A stretch of DNA of 64,000 nt from Candidatus Thiovulum imperiosus (lineage in GTDB: Bacteria > Campylobacterota > Campylobacteria > Campylobacterales > Thiovulaceae): the NCBI GenBank assembly GCA_024281175.1, contig JAMJTW010000028.1:62001-126000 (forward strand). The letters run 5' to 3'. The position numbers were made by a program, and so were the translations under genes. The notes beneath the pieces were generated by a model, which saw only the letters and a program-made list of their open reading frames with translations, was not told where the DNA came from and did not search any database. Shown here in pieces: positions 10,311 through 20,084 of this stretch (positions are counted from its first letter, which is position 1; each line of letters opens with the position of its first letter).

Positions 10311-10748
10311 ATGAAATTTGAAGAGATTAAAGAGCTAATAAAAATATTTGATGAAAGTGGAATTTCAAAAGTTGAAATTGGTCATGAAGATTTTGAAATA
10401 AAACTTGAAAAGGGTGGAGTTGCTGTGAAAGAAGTTGTTTCTGCTCCAGTAGTAGAAACAGTAGCACAAAAAGTGGAAGTGGCGAAACCAGTAGTAGAGC
10501 AGAAAATTGGAACTACACTAAATTCACCTATGGTTGGAACTTTCTACTCAGCACCTGCACCAAATGCTCAACCTTTTGTTAAAGCTGGAGATAAAGTTTC
10601 TAAAGGTAGCACAATTGCAATTCTCGAAGCTATGAAAATTATGAATGAGTGGGAAGCTGAATTTGATTGTGTTATTGTAAAAGTTCTTGTTGAAGATGGT
10701 CAGCCAGTTGAGTATGACTCACCTATCTTTGAAGTTGAGAAAATTTAA
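10311..10748 (+). CDS. accB: Acetyl-CoA carboxylase biotin carboxyl carrier protein
   Basis: Biotinyl motif ILEAMKIMNEWEAE, PMVGTFYSAPAPNAQPFV. Confidence 0.95.
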   Translation: MKFEEIKELIKIFDESGISKVEIGHEDFEIKLEKGGVAVKEVVSAPVVETVAQKVEVAKPVVEQKIGTTLNSPMVGTFYSAPAPNAQPFVKAGDKVSKGSTIAILEAMKIMNEWEAEFDCVIVKVLVEDGQPVEYDSPIFEVEKI

Positions 10749-12085
10749 TGAAAGAACTCAAAAGAATTCTGATTGCAAATAGAGGTGAAATAGTTCTTAG
10801 AGCTATCAGAACAATTAAAGAGATGGGAAAAGAAGCTGTTGTTGTCTACTCGACAGCTGATAAAGACGCATCTTATGTCAAGATGGCAGATATGGCTATC
10901 TGTATTGGTTCTCCAAAGAGTGCTGATAGTTACTTAAATATTCCCGCAATCATCTCTGCTGCTGAAATTGCTGGAGCAGATGGTATCTTTCCGGGATACG
11001 GCTTCTTAAGTGAAAATCAATCTTTTGCTGAAATTTGCAGTCATCATGATATAAAATTCATCGGTCCAAGACCTGAAACTATGGTGATGATGAGTGATAA
11101 GAGTAAAGCTAAAGATGTGATGAAAGAGGCTGGAATTCCAGTTGTTCCAGGTTCGGAGGGGGCTTTAAAAGGGGTTACAGACGCAAAGAGATTGGCAAAA
11201 GAGATTGGATATCCTGTAATCATCAAGGCTTCTGCTGGAGGTGGAGGTCGAGGAATGAGAGTTGTTGAAAAAGAGAGTGATATGGAAAAGCTATTTCTTG
11301 CTGCTGAAAGTGAAGCTCTCAACGCCTTTGGAGATGGAACTATCTACATGGAGAAGTATATTAAAAATCCTCGACATGTTGAAGTTCAAATTGTTGCTGA
11401 CTCTTTTGGAAATGCAATTCATGTTGGAGAGCGGGATTGTTCTCTTCAGAGACGACATCAGAAACTTGTGGAAGAGACTCCAGCAATTGTTTTATCTGAT
11501 GAGGTTCGACAAAAGATGCATGAAGCAGCAGTTCAAGCTACGAAGTTTATAAAATATGAGGGTGCTGGAACTTTTGAATTTCTTGTAGATGCTGATTTAA
11601 ATTTCTACTTTATGGAGATGAATACAAGACTTCAAGTTGAACATACTGTAAGTGAGATGGTTTCTGGAATAGACCTCATCGAACTTATGATACAAGTTGC
11701 TGAAGGTGGCAAAGTTCCAAAACAGAAAGAAGTAAAATTACAAGGGCATTCAATAGAGTGTAGAATTACTGCTGAAGACCCTAAAAACTTTATTCCTTCT
11801 CCAGGTCGAGTCCAAAAGTGGATACTTCCAGGTGGAAAAGATGTAAGAGTTGATACTCATGTATTTCAAGATTATGTTGTTCCTCCTCACTACGACTCTA
11901 TGATTGGAAAACTTATTGTCTATGCTGAAACTCGAGAAAAAGCAATTGCAAAAATGAAAAGAGCTTTAGCAGAGTTCCAAGTTTCTGGAATTAAAACAAC
12001 TATCGATTTTCATAAAGAGATAATGGAAAACCGCGATTTCATCGATAATAACTTCGATACAAAATATTTAGAAAGTCGAAGATAA
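10748..12085 (+). CDS. accC: Acetyl-CoA carboxylase biotin carboxylase subunit
   Basis: RILIANRGEIVLRAIRT, GGGGRGMRVV, FMEMNTRLQVEHTVSEMVSGIDL. Confidence 0.95.
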   Translation: MKELKRILIANRGEIVLRAIRTIKEMGKEAVVVYSTADKDASYVKMADMAICIGSPKSADSYLNIPAIISAAEIAGADGIFPGYGFLSENQSFAEICSHHDIKFIGPRPETMVMMSDKSKAKDVMKEAGIPVVPGSEGALKGVTDAKRLAKEIGYPVIIKASAGGGGRGMRVVEKESDMEKLFLAAESEALNAFGDGTIYMEKYIKNPRHVEVQIVADSFGNAIHVGERDCSLQRRHQKLVEETPAIVLSDEVRQKMHEAAVQATKFIKYEGAGTFEFLVDADLNFYFMEMNTRLQVEHTVSEMVSGIDLIELMIQVAEGGKVPKQKEVKLQGHSIECRITAEDPKNFIPSPGRVQKWILPGGKDVRVDTHVFQDYVVPPHYDSMIGKLIVYAETREKAIAKMKRALAEFQVSGIKTTIDFHKEIMENRDFIDNNFDTKYLESRR

Positions 12086-12177
12086 AACTAGGAGGGGCTT
12101 CCCTCTCATTTCAGAAACTCCACACTATATTTACTTTTTAAAAAAGATACAATTCTTAAAAATTTCAAAGGATATTA

Positions 12178-12546
12178 ATGAAGCGATTACCAGAAATTCT
12201 AGCTTTAGGTCTTATTGCAGGTGGTGGTTTTGCCTCTTATGGATTAGTAATTCTCACTGCTCTTTTTACTCTTTCAGTACCATTTCATGAAGCGATAGAA
12301 CAACTTTTCCAATACTCACCAACTCATCTTGAAATGGTAATAGGTATTTTAGTAACTATTGCTCTTTTTGTTTTAATGAAAAATTTAGTAGTTGTTCTCT
12401 ACATGATTTCTCTTCTCTCATCTCTCTGGTTTTTAGCATATTTGGATTGGACAGTTTGGTTAGCACCTGCTTTAATTACAACTATGATATCTTGTCCACT
12501 TCTCGTATTTTTTACAAAAAGACTTTTTGGAAAAGAGGATTTTTAA
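12178..12546 (+). CDS. Hypothetical membrane protein
   Basis: ORF with several hydrophobic segments, directly followed by the next ORF. Confidence 0.5.
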   Translation: MKRLPEILALGLIAGGGFASYGLVILTALFTLSVPFHEAIEQLFQYSPTHLEMVIGILVTIALFVLMKNLVVVLYMISLLSSLWFLAYLDWTVWLAPALITTMISCPLLVFFTKRLFGKEDF

Positions 12547-13047
12547 TTGCAGAAAGATATAGACTCTTTAAGAAGTGAGTTTGAACAGTTTGTTGTAGAG
12601 AAGTGTTCAACTGAAGAGGGGTGTGAAACTGATGTAGAAGAGGAAATTCCAGAAGATGAACTACCATATTTTACAGAGGAACTATCTCAAAAACTACTAT
12701 CTCCAGCAGTAGCAGGTGCAAATCTCTCAAGAGTTGATTTAAAAAGAATTAGTGATGTTCTTGGAGATAGTGTAGCAGTTAAAGATAGAAAAAAGATGTT
12801 AAAAGCGATACTTCGCCATAAACAGACTAAAGAGGAATTAAAAGCTATTTTTGATGAGGTGGAAAAGCATTTAAACGGTAGAGTTCTTATATATAGAGAG
12901 ATAGTTTCTAACTACCCAAATTCTAAAACTGTTTTTGAAAGTTATATTGCTAAAATAGAGAGAATGAAAACTGTTTTTGGAAGAATTATTGACGATTTTG
13001 AAGATATTTCACCAGACAGTAAACCGATACATTTTGATGATATTTAA
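12547..13047 (+). CDS. Hypothetical acidic/helical protein
   Basis: ORF (TTG start) sandwiched in a co-directional cluster. No family recognised. Confidence 0.5.
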   Translation: MQKDIDSLRSEFEQFVVEKCSTEEGCETDVEEEIPEDELPYFTEELSQKLLSPAVAGANLSRVDLKRISDVLGDSVAVKDRKKMLKAILRHKQTKEELKAIFDEVEKHLNGRVLIYREIVSNYPNSKTVFESYIAKIERMKTVFGRIIDDFEDISPDSKPIHFDDI

Positions 13048-13056
13048 GGAGTAGAG

Positions 13057-13419
13057 TTGGAAAATTGTATTTTTTGTAAAATTGTAAACAGAGAAATTCC
13101 AAGTAATTTAGTTTTGGAAAATGAAGATTTTATGGCTTTTCATGATTTAAACCCAAAAGCACCTGTACACATCTTAGCAATTCCAAAGAAGCATTATGAG
13201 AGTTTTCAAGATGCTCCTGCCGTAGAGATGAGTGGTTTAACTGCCTTTATTCAAGAGGTAGCTAAAAAAGTTGGAGTTGATAAGAGTGGATATAGAGTTA
13301 TCTCTAATATTGGTGAAAACGGTGGTCAAGAGGTAAAACACCTTCATATTCACATTTTAGGTGGAGCAAAACTTAAATGGGGACACTTCTCAGACTCAGA
13401 CCCTAAAAATAACCTGTAA
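13057..13419 (+). CDS. HIT (histidine triad) family protein
   Basis: CIFCKIVNREIPSNLVLENEDFMAFHDLNPKAPVHILAIPKKH and HLHIHILGG triad. Confidence 0.92.
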   Translation: MENCIFCKIVNREIPSNLVLENEDFMAFHDLNPKAPVHILAIPKKHYESFQDAPAVEMSGLTAFIQEVAKKVGVDKSGYRVISNIGENGGQEVKHLHIHILGGAKLKWGHFSDSDPKNNL

Positions 13420-13448
13420 AATTTGGAAGAGAGATTTCTCTTCCAAAA
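13420..13448. terminator. Bidirectional hairpin terminator
   Basis: ATTTGGAAGAGAgatTTCTCTTCCAAAAT, near-perfect inverted repeat between convergent HIT and acs genes. Confidence 0.75.
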
Positions 13449-13451
13449 TAT

Positions 13452-15404
13452 TTAAAATTTTGCTTGAATTTTCTCTACTACACTTGGGTCTTCAAGAGTT
13501 GAAGTATCTTGAGTGATAGCTTCACCTTTTACAATTGCTCGGAGAATTCTTCTCATGATTTTTCCGCTTCGAGTTTTAGGCAATCCCGGAACAATGACAA
13601 TTTCATCACATTTTGCGATTGGTCCAATCTCTTTTACAATGATGCCATTGATTTCCTTGAGAAGTTCTACATCTTCGCCTAAATTGTCTTCAGATTTGAT
13701 TACAATATAAGCGAAAACAGACTCTCCTTTTACAGAGTGAGGTTTTCCAACAACAGCAACTTCTGCTACATTGTCATGATTTCCAATAGAAGCCTCAATT
13801 TCAGCAGTTCCCATTCGATGTCCAGAAACATTAATAACATCGTCAGTTCGACCTGTAATGATGATATATCCATTCTCATCATACATTGCACCATCGCCTG
13901 AGAAATAGACTGGTTTTCCATCTTTTTTCGCATCGCCAAAGTAAGATTTCTTAAATCTCTCTGGGTCGCCCCAAATTGTTCGTATCATAGATGGCCAAGG
14001 TTTTGTAATACAGAGAAGACCTTTTTCACCTTCAGGCATTCTTTCACCATTCTCATCAATAATTTCAGCAAAGATACCTGGAAGTGGATTTGTAGCTGAA
14101 CCTGGCTTAATTGGAGTTGCAAAAGGTAGTGGAGAAACCATATGACCACCTGTCTCTGTTTGCCACCAAGTATCAACAATTGGACATTTTCCACCACCAA
14201 TTTCATTGTAATACCAGAGCCAAGCGTCAGGATTTATCGGTTCTCCAACTGTTCCAAGAACTCGTAGAGAAGAGAGGTCATATTTCTTAGGTTCTTCAGC
14301 TCCAGTTTTGTGAAGAAGTCGAATTGCAGTTGGTGCTGTATAGAACTGATTTACTTGATACTCTTCAATCATTTTCCACCATCTTCCCGCATCTGGATAG
14401 ATTGGAACACCTTCAAACATCACTGTTGTTGCACCCATTGCAAGAGGTCCATAAACTATGTAAGTGTGTCCTGTTATCCAACCAACATCGGCAGTACACC
14501 AGTAAGTATCGTTTTCTCGAACATCAAATACATTTTCCATTGTTGTTTGAGCATGTAGAATATATCCAGCTTGAGAGTGTTGAACTCCTTTCGGTTTTCC
14601 AGTAGAACCAGAAGTGTAAAGCAGGAAAAGTGGGTCTTCAGAGTCCATAACTTCAGGCTCACAAATTGGAGACTCATTCTGAACAAGTTCGGCATAAGCG
14701 AAATCTCGACCAGCTTCCCAATGAATTTCTTCACCATTTCTCTCAACTACTAAAACTTTTTCTACACTTTCACAACCAACAGATAGAGCTTCATCTACTA
14801 CTGGTTTTAAAAGATAAGGTTTTCCTCGTCGGTAAGCACCATCAGTTGTAACAACAAGTTTTGCTTCAGCATCGATGATACGGTCCCGTAGAGCATCAGC
14901 AGAGAAACCACCAAAAACAACAGAGTGAATAGCACCAATTCTAGCAACAGCCAACATCATTACAGCTGTTTCAGGTATCATCGGCATATAGATAACAACT
15001 CTATCACCTTTGGAAATTCCAAACTTATTTTTAAGAAGATTTGCTGTCTTATTTACTTCGTAATAGAGTTCTCGATAAGTGATAACTTTTTGGTCTCCAA
15101 GCTCACCCTCAAAAATGATAGCTGCTTTATTTTTTCTAGTTTCAAGATGCCTATCTATACACTGGTATGACACATTCAACTTTCCATTTTTAAACCATTT
15201 GTAAAAAGGAGCATCACTCTCATCAAGAACCTCATCGAACTCTTGAAACCAACTTATCTTCTCTTTTGCAAGTTTTCCCCAATATCCCTCATAATCATCA
15301 TTTGCATCTGCTACAAGACCTTCATACTCACAAGAATTCTTTATTCTCGCATTTTTTGCTTCTTCTCTATCTGGATAGAATAGATTTTCCATAAGATTTC
15401 CCAA
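13452..15404 (-). CDS. acs: Acetyl-CoA synthetase
   Basis: [34 protein letters not shown]-terminal [17 protein letters not shown]. Confidence 0.95.
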   Translation of the reverse strand: MGNLMENLFYPDREEAKNARIKNSCEYEGLVADANDDYEGYWGKLAKEKISWFQEFDEVLDESDAPFYKWFKNGKLNVSYQCIDRHLETRKNKAAIIFEGELGDQKVITYRELYYEVNKTANLLKNKFGISKGDRVVIYMPMIPETAVMMLAVARIGAIHSVVFGGFSADALRDRIIDAEAKLVVTTDGAYRRGKPYLLKPVVDEALSVGCESVEKVLVVERNGEEIHWEAGRDFAYAELVQNESPICEPEVMDSEDPLFLLYTSGSTGKPKGVQHSQAGYILHAQTTMENVFDVRENDTYWCTADVGWITGHTYIVYGPLAMGATTVMFEGVPIYPDAGRWWKMIEEYQVNQFYTAPTAIRLLHKTGAEEPKKYDLSSLRVLGTVGEPINPDAWLWYYNEIGGGKCPIVDTWWQTETGGHMVSPLPFATPIKPGSATNPLPGIFAEIIDENGERMPEGEKGLLCITKPWPSMIRTIWGDPERFKKSYFGDAKKDGKPVYFSGDGAMYDENGYIIITGRTDDVINVSGHRMGTAEIEASIGNHDNVAEVAVVGKPHSVKGESVFAYIVIKSEDNLGEDVELLKEINGIIVKEIGPIAKCDEIVIVPGLPKTRSGKIMRRILRAIVKGEAITQDTSTLEDPSVVEKIQAKF

Positions 15405-15451
15405 TTTTTTTAGATAGGAGAAAATATATCAAAAAAATTTATCACTAAACC

Positions 15452-16342
15452 TTAGAGAGTCTCACTATAACTCTCTTTTAAAAGAGGAGCTTTGAGATGT
15501 TTCTCACTTTCTGGCTGAATTACTGAGTGATTTATCTCAAATTTACTCAAAACTGCTTCCACTTCTCCAATTAAAAAATCTATATCTCTCAAAGTGAGAT
15601 TCTCTTCGACTACAATATGTCCATAAAAGAAAGAGTGTTTTAAAGATGGTTGTAAAAGATGAACATCATGAAGAGATTTCACATTTTCAACTTCTAAAAT
15701 TGCTACTTCTATCTTTTCTATATCAACTCTATGCTCTATATCCATAAGAGAATAGAAGCTCTTTTTAAGTAGTGGTAGAGAAGCGTAAATAATATAAATT
15801 GAAAAGATAATAGAGAGAATAGAATCGATGAGGTAAATTTGAAGAAAATAGATAACAAATCCTCCAAGAACTACAGAAAAAGAGAGTAGAGAATCAGCGA
15901 GAAAATGCAAATAAGCAGAGTGAACATTTAAATCATGTTTATCTTCTCTAATTTTGAAAAGAAGATATGCACTAACTCCATTTGCAAAGAGAGCAACAGA
16001 TGCAACAATAATGACAATACTTCCAGAAATCTCTTTTGGAGTGAAGAGAGAAAAAATAGCTTCATAGAGAACAAAAGCCATGACAAGAATTAGCATAAAT
16101 GAGTTTACAAAAGTAGCCATCATTTCAGCTCTCAAATATCCAAAACTGCTTTTTGAAGTTGGAGATTTTCTTGCAAAAATAGATGCGATAAAAGAGATAA
16201 CAACAGCAACAACATCTCCAAAATTGTGTAGAGCATCTGTAATTAGAGCTATCGAATTAGAGATATATCCGTAAAATATCTCAATTCCAACAATACCTAC
16301 ATTTAAAAATATAACAGCCCAAAAACCGAAGTTCCTACTCAT
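15452..16342 (-). CDS. Cation diffusion facilitator family transporter
   Basis: ALITDALHNFGDVVAVVISFIA and HDLNVHSAYLHFLADSLLSFSVVLGG motifs, multi-TM. Confidence 0.88.
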   Translation of the reverse strand: MSRNFGFWAVIFLNVGIVGIEIFYGYISNSIALITDALHNFGDVVAVVISFIASIFARKSPTSKSSFGYLRAEMMATFVNSFMLILVMAFVLYEAIFSLFTPKEISGSIVIIVASVALFANGVSAYLLFKIREDKHDLNVHSAYLHFLADSLLSFSVVLGGFVIYFLQIYLIDSILSIIFSIYIIYASLPLLKKSFYSLMDIEHRVDIEKIEVAILEVENVKSLHDVHLLQPSLKHSFFYGHIVVEENLTLRDIDFLIGEVEAVLSKFEINHSVIQPESEKHLKAPLLKESYSETL

Positions 16343-16360
16343 AAAAGTCTCCTTTTTTTG

Positions 16361-16535
16361 GGAGTAACCAAATAGACTTCTGCCTCTCTTGTCATTTCGA
16401 TATGAGCGTAGCGATTGAGAAATCTTGGAAACTTATCGTTTTACTCGAAGTGATGTAAAAGATTTCTCACCCTAAAGGGTTCGAAATGACATATAAGTTA
16501 TTCAAGCATAACAATACTCTATTTGGTCAGTCCCC
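16361..16535. repeat. MITE-like element, copy 2 (fuller copy, with terminal and internal inverted repeats)
   Basis: Outer IR ggagtaACCAAATAGa ... tCTATTTGGTcagtcc; inner IRs GTCATTTCGA/TCGAAATGAC and GAGAAATCTT/AAGATTTCTC. Shares about 90 bp with 361-450. Confidence 0.75.
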
Positions 16536-16653
16536 TTTTTTTTATATTTTATACCATAGATTTGTAAATAAGTTATTCTTATAATAAAACTAAAGTTTTG
16601 CTTTTATATATATAAAAAAATGATACAATCAAACAAAAATAGAGGAAAGAATT

Positions 16654-17079
16654 TTGGTAAAAATAATTCTCACTCTTCTCTTTCCAGTTCTCATATTTGG
16701 GGGAGATTATGAAGATATCGATTGGGAAGTGGATTATAGCGATGCTATAAAAGTAGCTAAGTATCAAAACAAGCCTGTTATGGTTCTTATTACCACAAAG
16801 AGATGTAAGTGGTGTAAGAAGTTAAAAAACAGAACTTTAAGTAATGATACAATCATTGGGAAACTAAATAGTAACTTTGTTGCAGTTGAAGTTACAAGAC
16901 GAAAAGATGATTACCCTTACAAAAAATTGAGAGCAAGAGCAGTGCCAACTATCTACTTTTTAGATGCGAATGGAAAACCTCTTATGAAACCAGTTATTGG
17001 ATACTGGAATATTAAAAACTTCAACTCATATATAAAATTTGCAACAAGAAAAGCGATAAAGAAAGGATATTTAAAGTGA
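16654..17079 (+). CDS. Thioredoxin-like protein (thiol:disulfide)
   Basis: Signal-like N-terminus, CKWCKKLKNRTL (CxxC), AVPTIYFLDANGKPL. Confidence 0.82.
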   Translation: MVKIILTLLFPVLIFGGDYEDIDWEVDYSDAIKVAKYQNKPVMVLITTKRCKWCKKLKNRTLSNDTIIGKLNSNFVAVEVTRRKDDYPYKKLRARAVPTIYFLDANGKPLMKPVIGYWNIKNFNSYIKFATRKAIKKGYLK

Positions 17080-17456
17080 ATTTTGTCTCAACAAAAGAAG
17101 CACCAGAGGCGATAGGACCATACTCTCAAGCTGTTCAAGTTGGAAACCTCATCTACACTTCAGGACAGATAGCTCTAACTCCAGATGGAAACTTTTTAGA
17201 TGAGAGTGTGGAAGTCCAAACTGAACAGGTTTTAACAAATCTCTCCAATGTTTTAAAAGCTGGAGGTAGCGAATTGGGAAAAGTTGTAAAAACAACTATC
17301 TTTTTAGAAAATATGGAAGACTTTGCAGTAGTAAACGAAATCTACTCAAAACACTTCAAAGAGCATAAACCAGCCAGAAGTACAGTAGCAGTGAAAACTC
17401 TACCAAAAAATGCGAAAATTGAAATTGAGGCGATTGCCCTTTTAGGAGAGAAGTAA
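17076..17456 (+). CDS. ridA: RidA/YjgF family reactive intermediate deaminase
   Basis: EAIGPYSQAVQVGNLIYTSGQIALTPDG, PARSTVAVKTLPKNAKIEIEAIA. Confidence 0.93.
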   Translation: MNFVSTKEAPEAIGPYSQAVQVGNLIYTSGQIALTPDGNFLDESVEVQTEQVLTNLSNVLKAGGSELGKVVKTTIFLENMEDFAVVNEIYSKHFKEHKPARSTVAVKTLPKNAKIEIEAIALLGEK

Positions 17457-17457
17457 A

Positions 17458-18555
17458 ATGCTTCTTTTTACACCTGGACCAACTCCTGTTTCTGAAAATA
17501 TCCGCCAATCTATGGCAACTTCAACAATTCACCATAGAACTCCAGAATTTGAAGCTATTTTTAAAGAGAGTAGAGAACTTCTTTTAGAGATGTTAGGAAT
17601 GGACGAAGTAGTTCTTCTGGCTTCGTCTGGAACTGGTGCAATGGAGTCTGCTGTTATAAATCTTACAAAATCTAAAATTCTTACAATCAATGCTGGAAAA
17701 TTTGGAGAGAGATTTGGAAAAATTGCTCGTTCCCACGGAATTCCAAATATTGAACTATCTTATGAATGGAACACTCCAGCAGATATTGAAGAGATTGTAG
17801 AGACTCTTAGAAAAGATGATGAGATAGATGCTCTGGCAATTCAGATAAGTGAAAGTTCTGGAGGTCTTCGACACCCAGTTGAAGAGATTGCAAAAAGAGT
17901 AAAAGAGATAAGAGATATTTCAATTATTGCTGATGGTATTACAGCTATTGGAGTTGAAAAGATAGATACAGAGAATTTAGATGTTCTAATTGGTGGTAGT
18001 CAAAAAGCATTTATGTTACCTCCAGGTTTAGCAGTTTTAGGATTGAGTGAAAATGCAGTTTCTAAAATTGGAAAAGGGAACGGCTTCTATTTCAACTTAG
18101 CTTCTGAAATTAAAAAACAGAGAACAAACACAACAGCTTATACACCAGCTACTACCCTAATAATTGGACTTTTAGAAGTTTTAAAAGAGTTTAAAAAGTT
18201 TGGATTTGAAGCTCTTTTTGAAGTTACAGAAAAGAGAAGTAGTGCTGTTCGAGAGGCTTTTAAGTCTCTTGGACTCGAGATTTACCCAAAAGTTTCTTCT
18301 AAAGCTATGACTACAGTTTTTTCAGAAGATGCTCCTAAAATCAGGAAGATTTTAAAAAACAGATATAAAGTGCATTTAGCTGGAGGTCAAGAACAGCTTA
18401 AAAACTCTATTTTTAGAATAAACAATATGGGATTTATAGAGCCTTATGAAATCTCTTGGGTTTTGAATGCAATAGAACTTACTCTGGAAGAGTTAGGAAA
18501 AAGGAAGTTTGATGGTACTGCAAATAGAGTATTTTTAGAAAGGTTTTATCGATGA
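17458..18555 (+). CDS. Class V aminotransferase (alanine-glyoxylate/serine-type)
   Basis: LLFTPGPTPVSENIRQSM...HHRTPEF; GGSQKAFMLPPGLA PLP-lysine region. Confidence 0.88.
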   Translation: MLLFTPGPTPVSENIRQSMATSTIHHRTPEFEAIFKESRELLLEMLGMDEVVLLASSGTGAMESAVINLTKSKILTINAGKFGERFGKIARSHGIPNIELSYEWNTPADIEEIVETLRKDDEIDALAIQISESSGGLRHPVEEIAKRVKEIRDISIIADGITAIGVEKIDTENLDVLIGGSQKAFMLPPGLAVLGLSENAVSKIGKGNGFYFNLASEIKKQRTNTTAYTPATTLIIGLLEVLKEFKKFGFEALFEVTEKRSSAVREAFKSLGLEIYPKVSSKAMTTVFSEDAPKIRKILKNRYKVHLAGGQEQLKNSIFRINNMGFIEPYEISWVLNAIELTLEELGKRKFDGTANRVFLERFYR

Positions 18556-19181
18556 GGTTCATAATTTTTGCTTTTGCACTTCTACTTATTTCATGTTCAG
18601 AAAATACAAAAGAGGAGTTAGTTCCAGAAATAGAGGGTGAAATAGGAGAGAAAGAGGAAGGAAAACGGGAAGAGAGAACCTCTTTCACATCTTCTTCTCA
18701 AAAATCACTTCTATCAAAAAAAGTGTTCTCTCTTCAAAGTGCTGAAAATGGCACCATCACTCTTTCAAAAGAGGGAAATCGTTTTATCTTTGATGACCTT
18801 CAATCTCCTTTAGTTCTTTTAGACTTTTTTACAACTTGGTGTCCAGCTTGTCGGGCAGTTGCTCCACATCTTGGAAGTCTTCAAGCTAAATATCCTCAAG
18901 AGCTAACAGTTGTTGGTGTTCTTGTAGAAGAGGGTAAAAATCGAGATGACATCATCAAATTTAAGAAGAGATATAGAGCTGAATACATAATAACAAGTTC
19001 AAGAGATAATTTCCGTCTTTCAAACTCTGTTGCTTCACTTTTGAGAATGCCTCGTTCTTATCCAATTCCACTACTAGTTCTTTTTAAAAATGGAGAGTAT
19101 TTTACTCACTATGTTGGTGCAGTGCCAGAAGAGATGGTTGAAAGCGATATTAAAGAAGCTCTTGGACTTAGAGGTGAATAG
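18552..19181 (+). CDS. TlpA-like thioredoxin lipoprotein
   Basis: Lipobox LLLISCSE; FFTTWCPACRAVAPHLGSLQ. Confidence 0.85.
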   Translation: MRFIIFAFALLLISCSENTKEELVPEIEGEIGEKEEGKREERTSFTSSSQKSLLSKKVFSLQSAENGTITLSKEGNRFIFDDLQSPLVLLDFFTTWCPACRAVAPHLGSLQAKYPQELTVVGVLVEEGKNRDDIIKFKKRYRAEYIITSSRDNFRLSNSVASLLRMPRSYPIPLLVLFKNGEYFTHYVGAVPEEMVESDIKEALGLRGE

Positions 19182-19183
19182 AG

Positions 19184-20056
19184 TTGTTTGGTAACTTTTT
19201 TCAAAAAACATTAGATGTAATCAAGACTCTCGATGAAACTTTAATGGTCAAACCTCTTGACCATATTGAGAAAGAGAGACTTGAAGAGATACTGATTGAA
19301 GCTGATGTCACTTATGATTTAGTAGAAGAACTTTTAGAAGAGCTTCCAAATGAGATAGAGAGAGAGGATTTAGAACCAAGACTTCTCTCTTGCTTTCATA
19401 GTACAGAAATATCTTTAGAAAAGAAGCCTCTAGTTCAACTTATCATTGGTGTAAATGGTGCAGGAAAAACAACAACAATTGCAAAACTTGCTACAAAATA
19501 TAAGAGTTCTGGAAAAAGAGTTTTACTTGGAGCTTCCGATACTTTTAGAGCCGCAGCAATTGAGCAATTAAAGAGATGGGCTGATAAAGTTGGAGTTGGT
19601 ATAGTATACTCAAAACAGGGACATGACCCATCTGGAGTTACTTTTGATGCAATTAAATCTGGAGTTGCAAAAGGTGTTGATAACATCATAATTGATACTG
19701 CTGGAAGACTTCATAATCAAGTAAATTTAGCAAAAGAGCTTCAGAAAATAGTTCGAGTAGCAGGAAAAGCTCTACCAGAAGCACCTCACCAGAAAATTCT
19801 TATAATTGATGGAACTCAAGGAACTTCTGCAATTCTTCAAGCTGAAAAGTTTAATGAGATAGTTGGAATTGATGGTGTTATCATCACAAAACTTGATGGA
19901 ACAGCAAAAGGTGGTGCTATCTTCTCTATTGCTGAAGCGTTAAAAGTCCCAATTCTCTATATCGGTATTGGTGAGAAAGCCGACGACCTTGTAGAGTTTG
20001 AACCAAAAAACTTTGTTTCAGGACTTTTAGACAAACTATATAAGGGAGAGAGTTAG
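19184..20056 (+). CDS. ftsY: Signal recognition particle receptor FtsY
   Basis: GVNGAGKTTTIAKLATKYK, SDTFRAAAIEQL, IIDTAGRLHNQ, ITKLDGTAKGG. Confidence 0.95.
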   Translation: MFGNFFQKTLDVIKTLDETLMVKPLDHIEKERLEEILIEADVTYDLVEELLEELPNEIEREDLEPRLLSCFHSTEISLEKKPLVQLIIGVNGAGKTTTIAKLATKYKSSGKRVLLGASDTFRAAAIEQLKRWADKVGVGIVYSKQGHDPSGVTFDAIKSGVAKGVDNIIIDTAGRLHNQVNLAKELQKIVRVAGKALPEAPHQKILIIDGTQGTSAILQAEKFNEIVGIDGVIITKLDGTAKGGAIFSIAEALKVPILYIGIGEKADDLVEFEPKNFVSGLLDKLYKGES

Positions 20057-20084
20057 AGTATTTTTAGGGGCTTCTTCCTCCCAT

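Noticed and set aside
13985-14851. Several ORFs in alternate frames within acs
   Set aside because: Antisense or shifted frames of a clear acs gene with no recognisable motifs.
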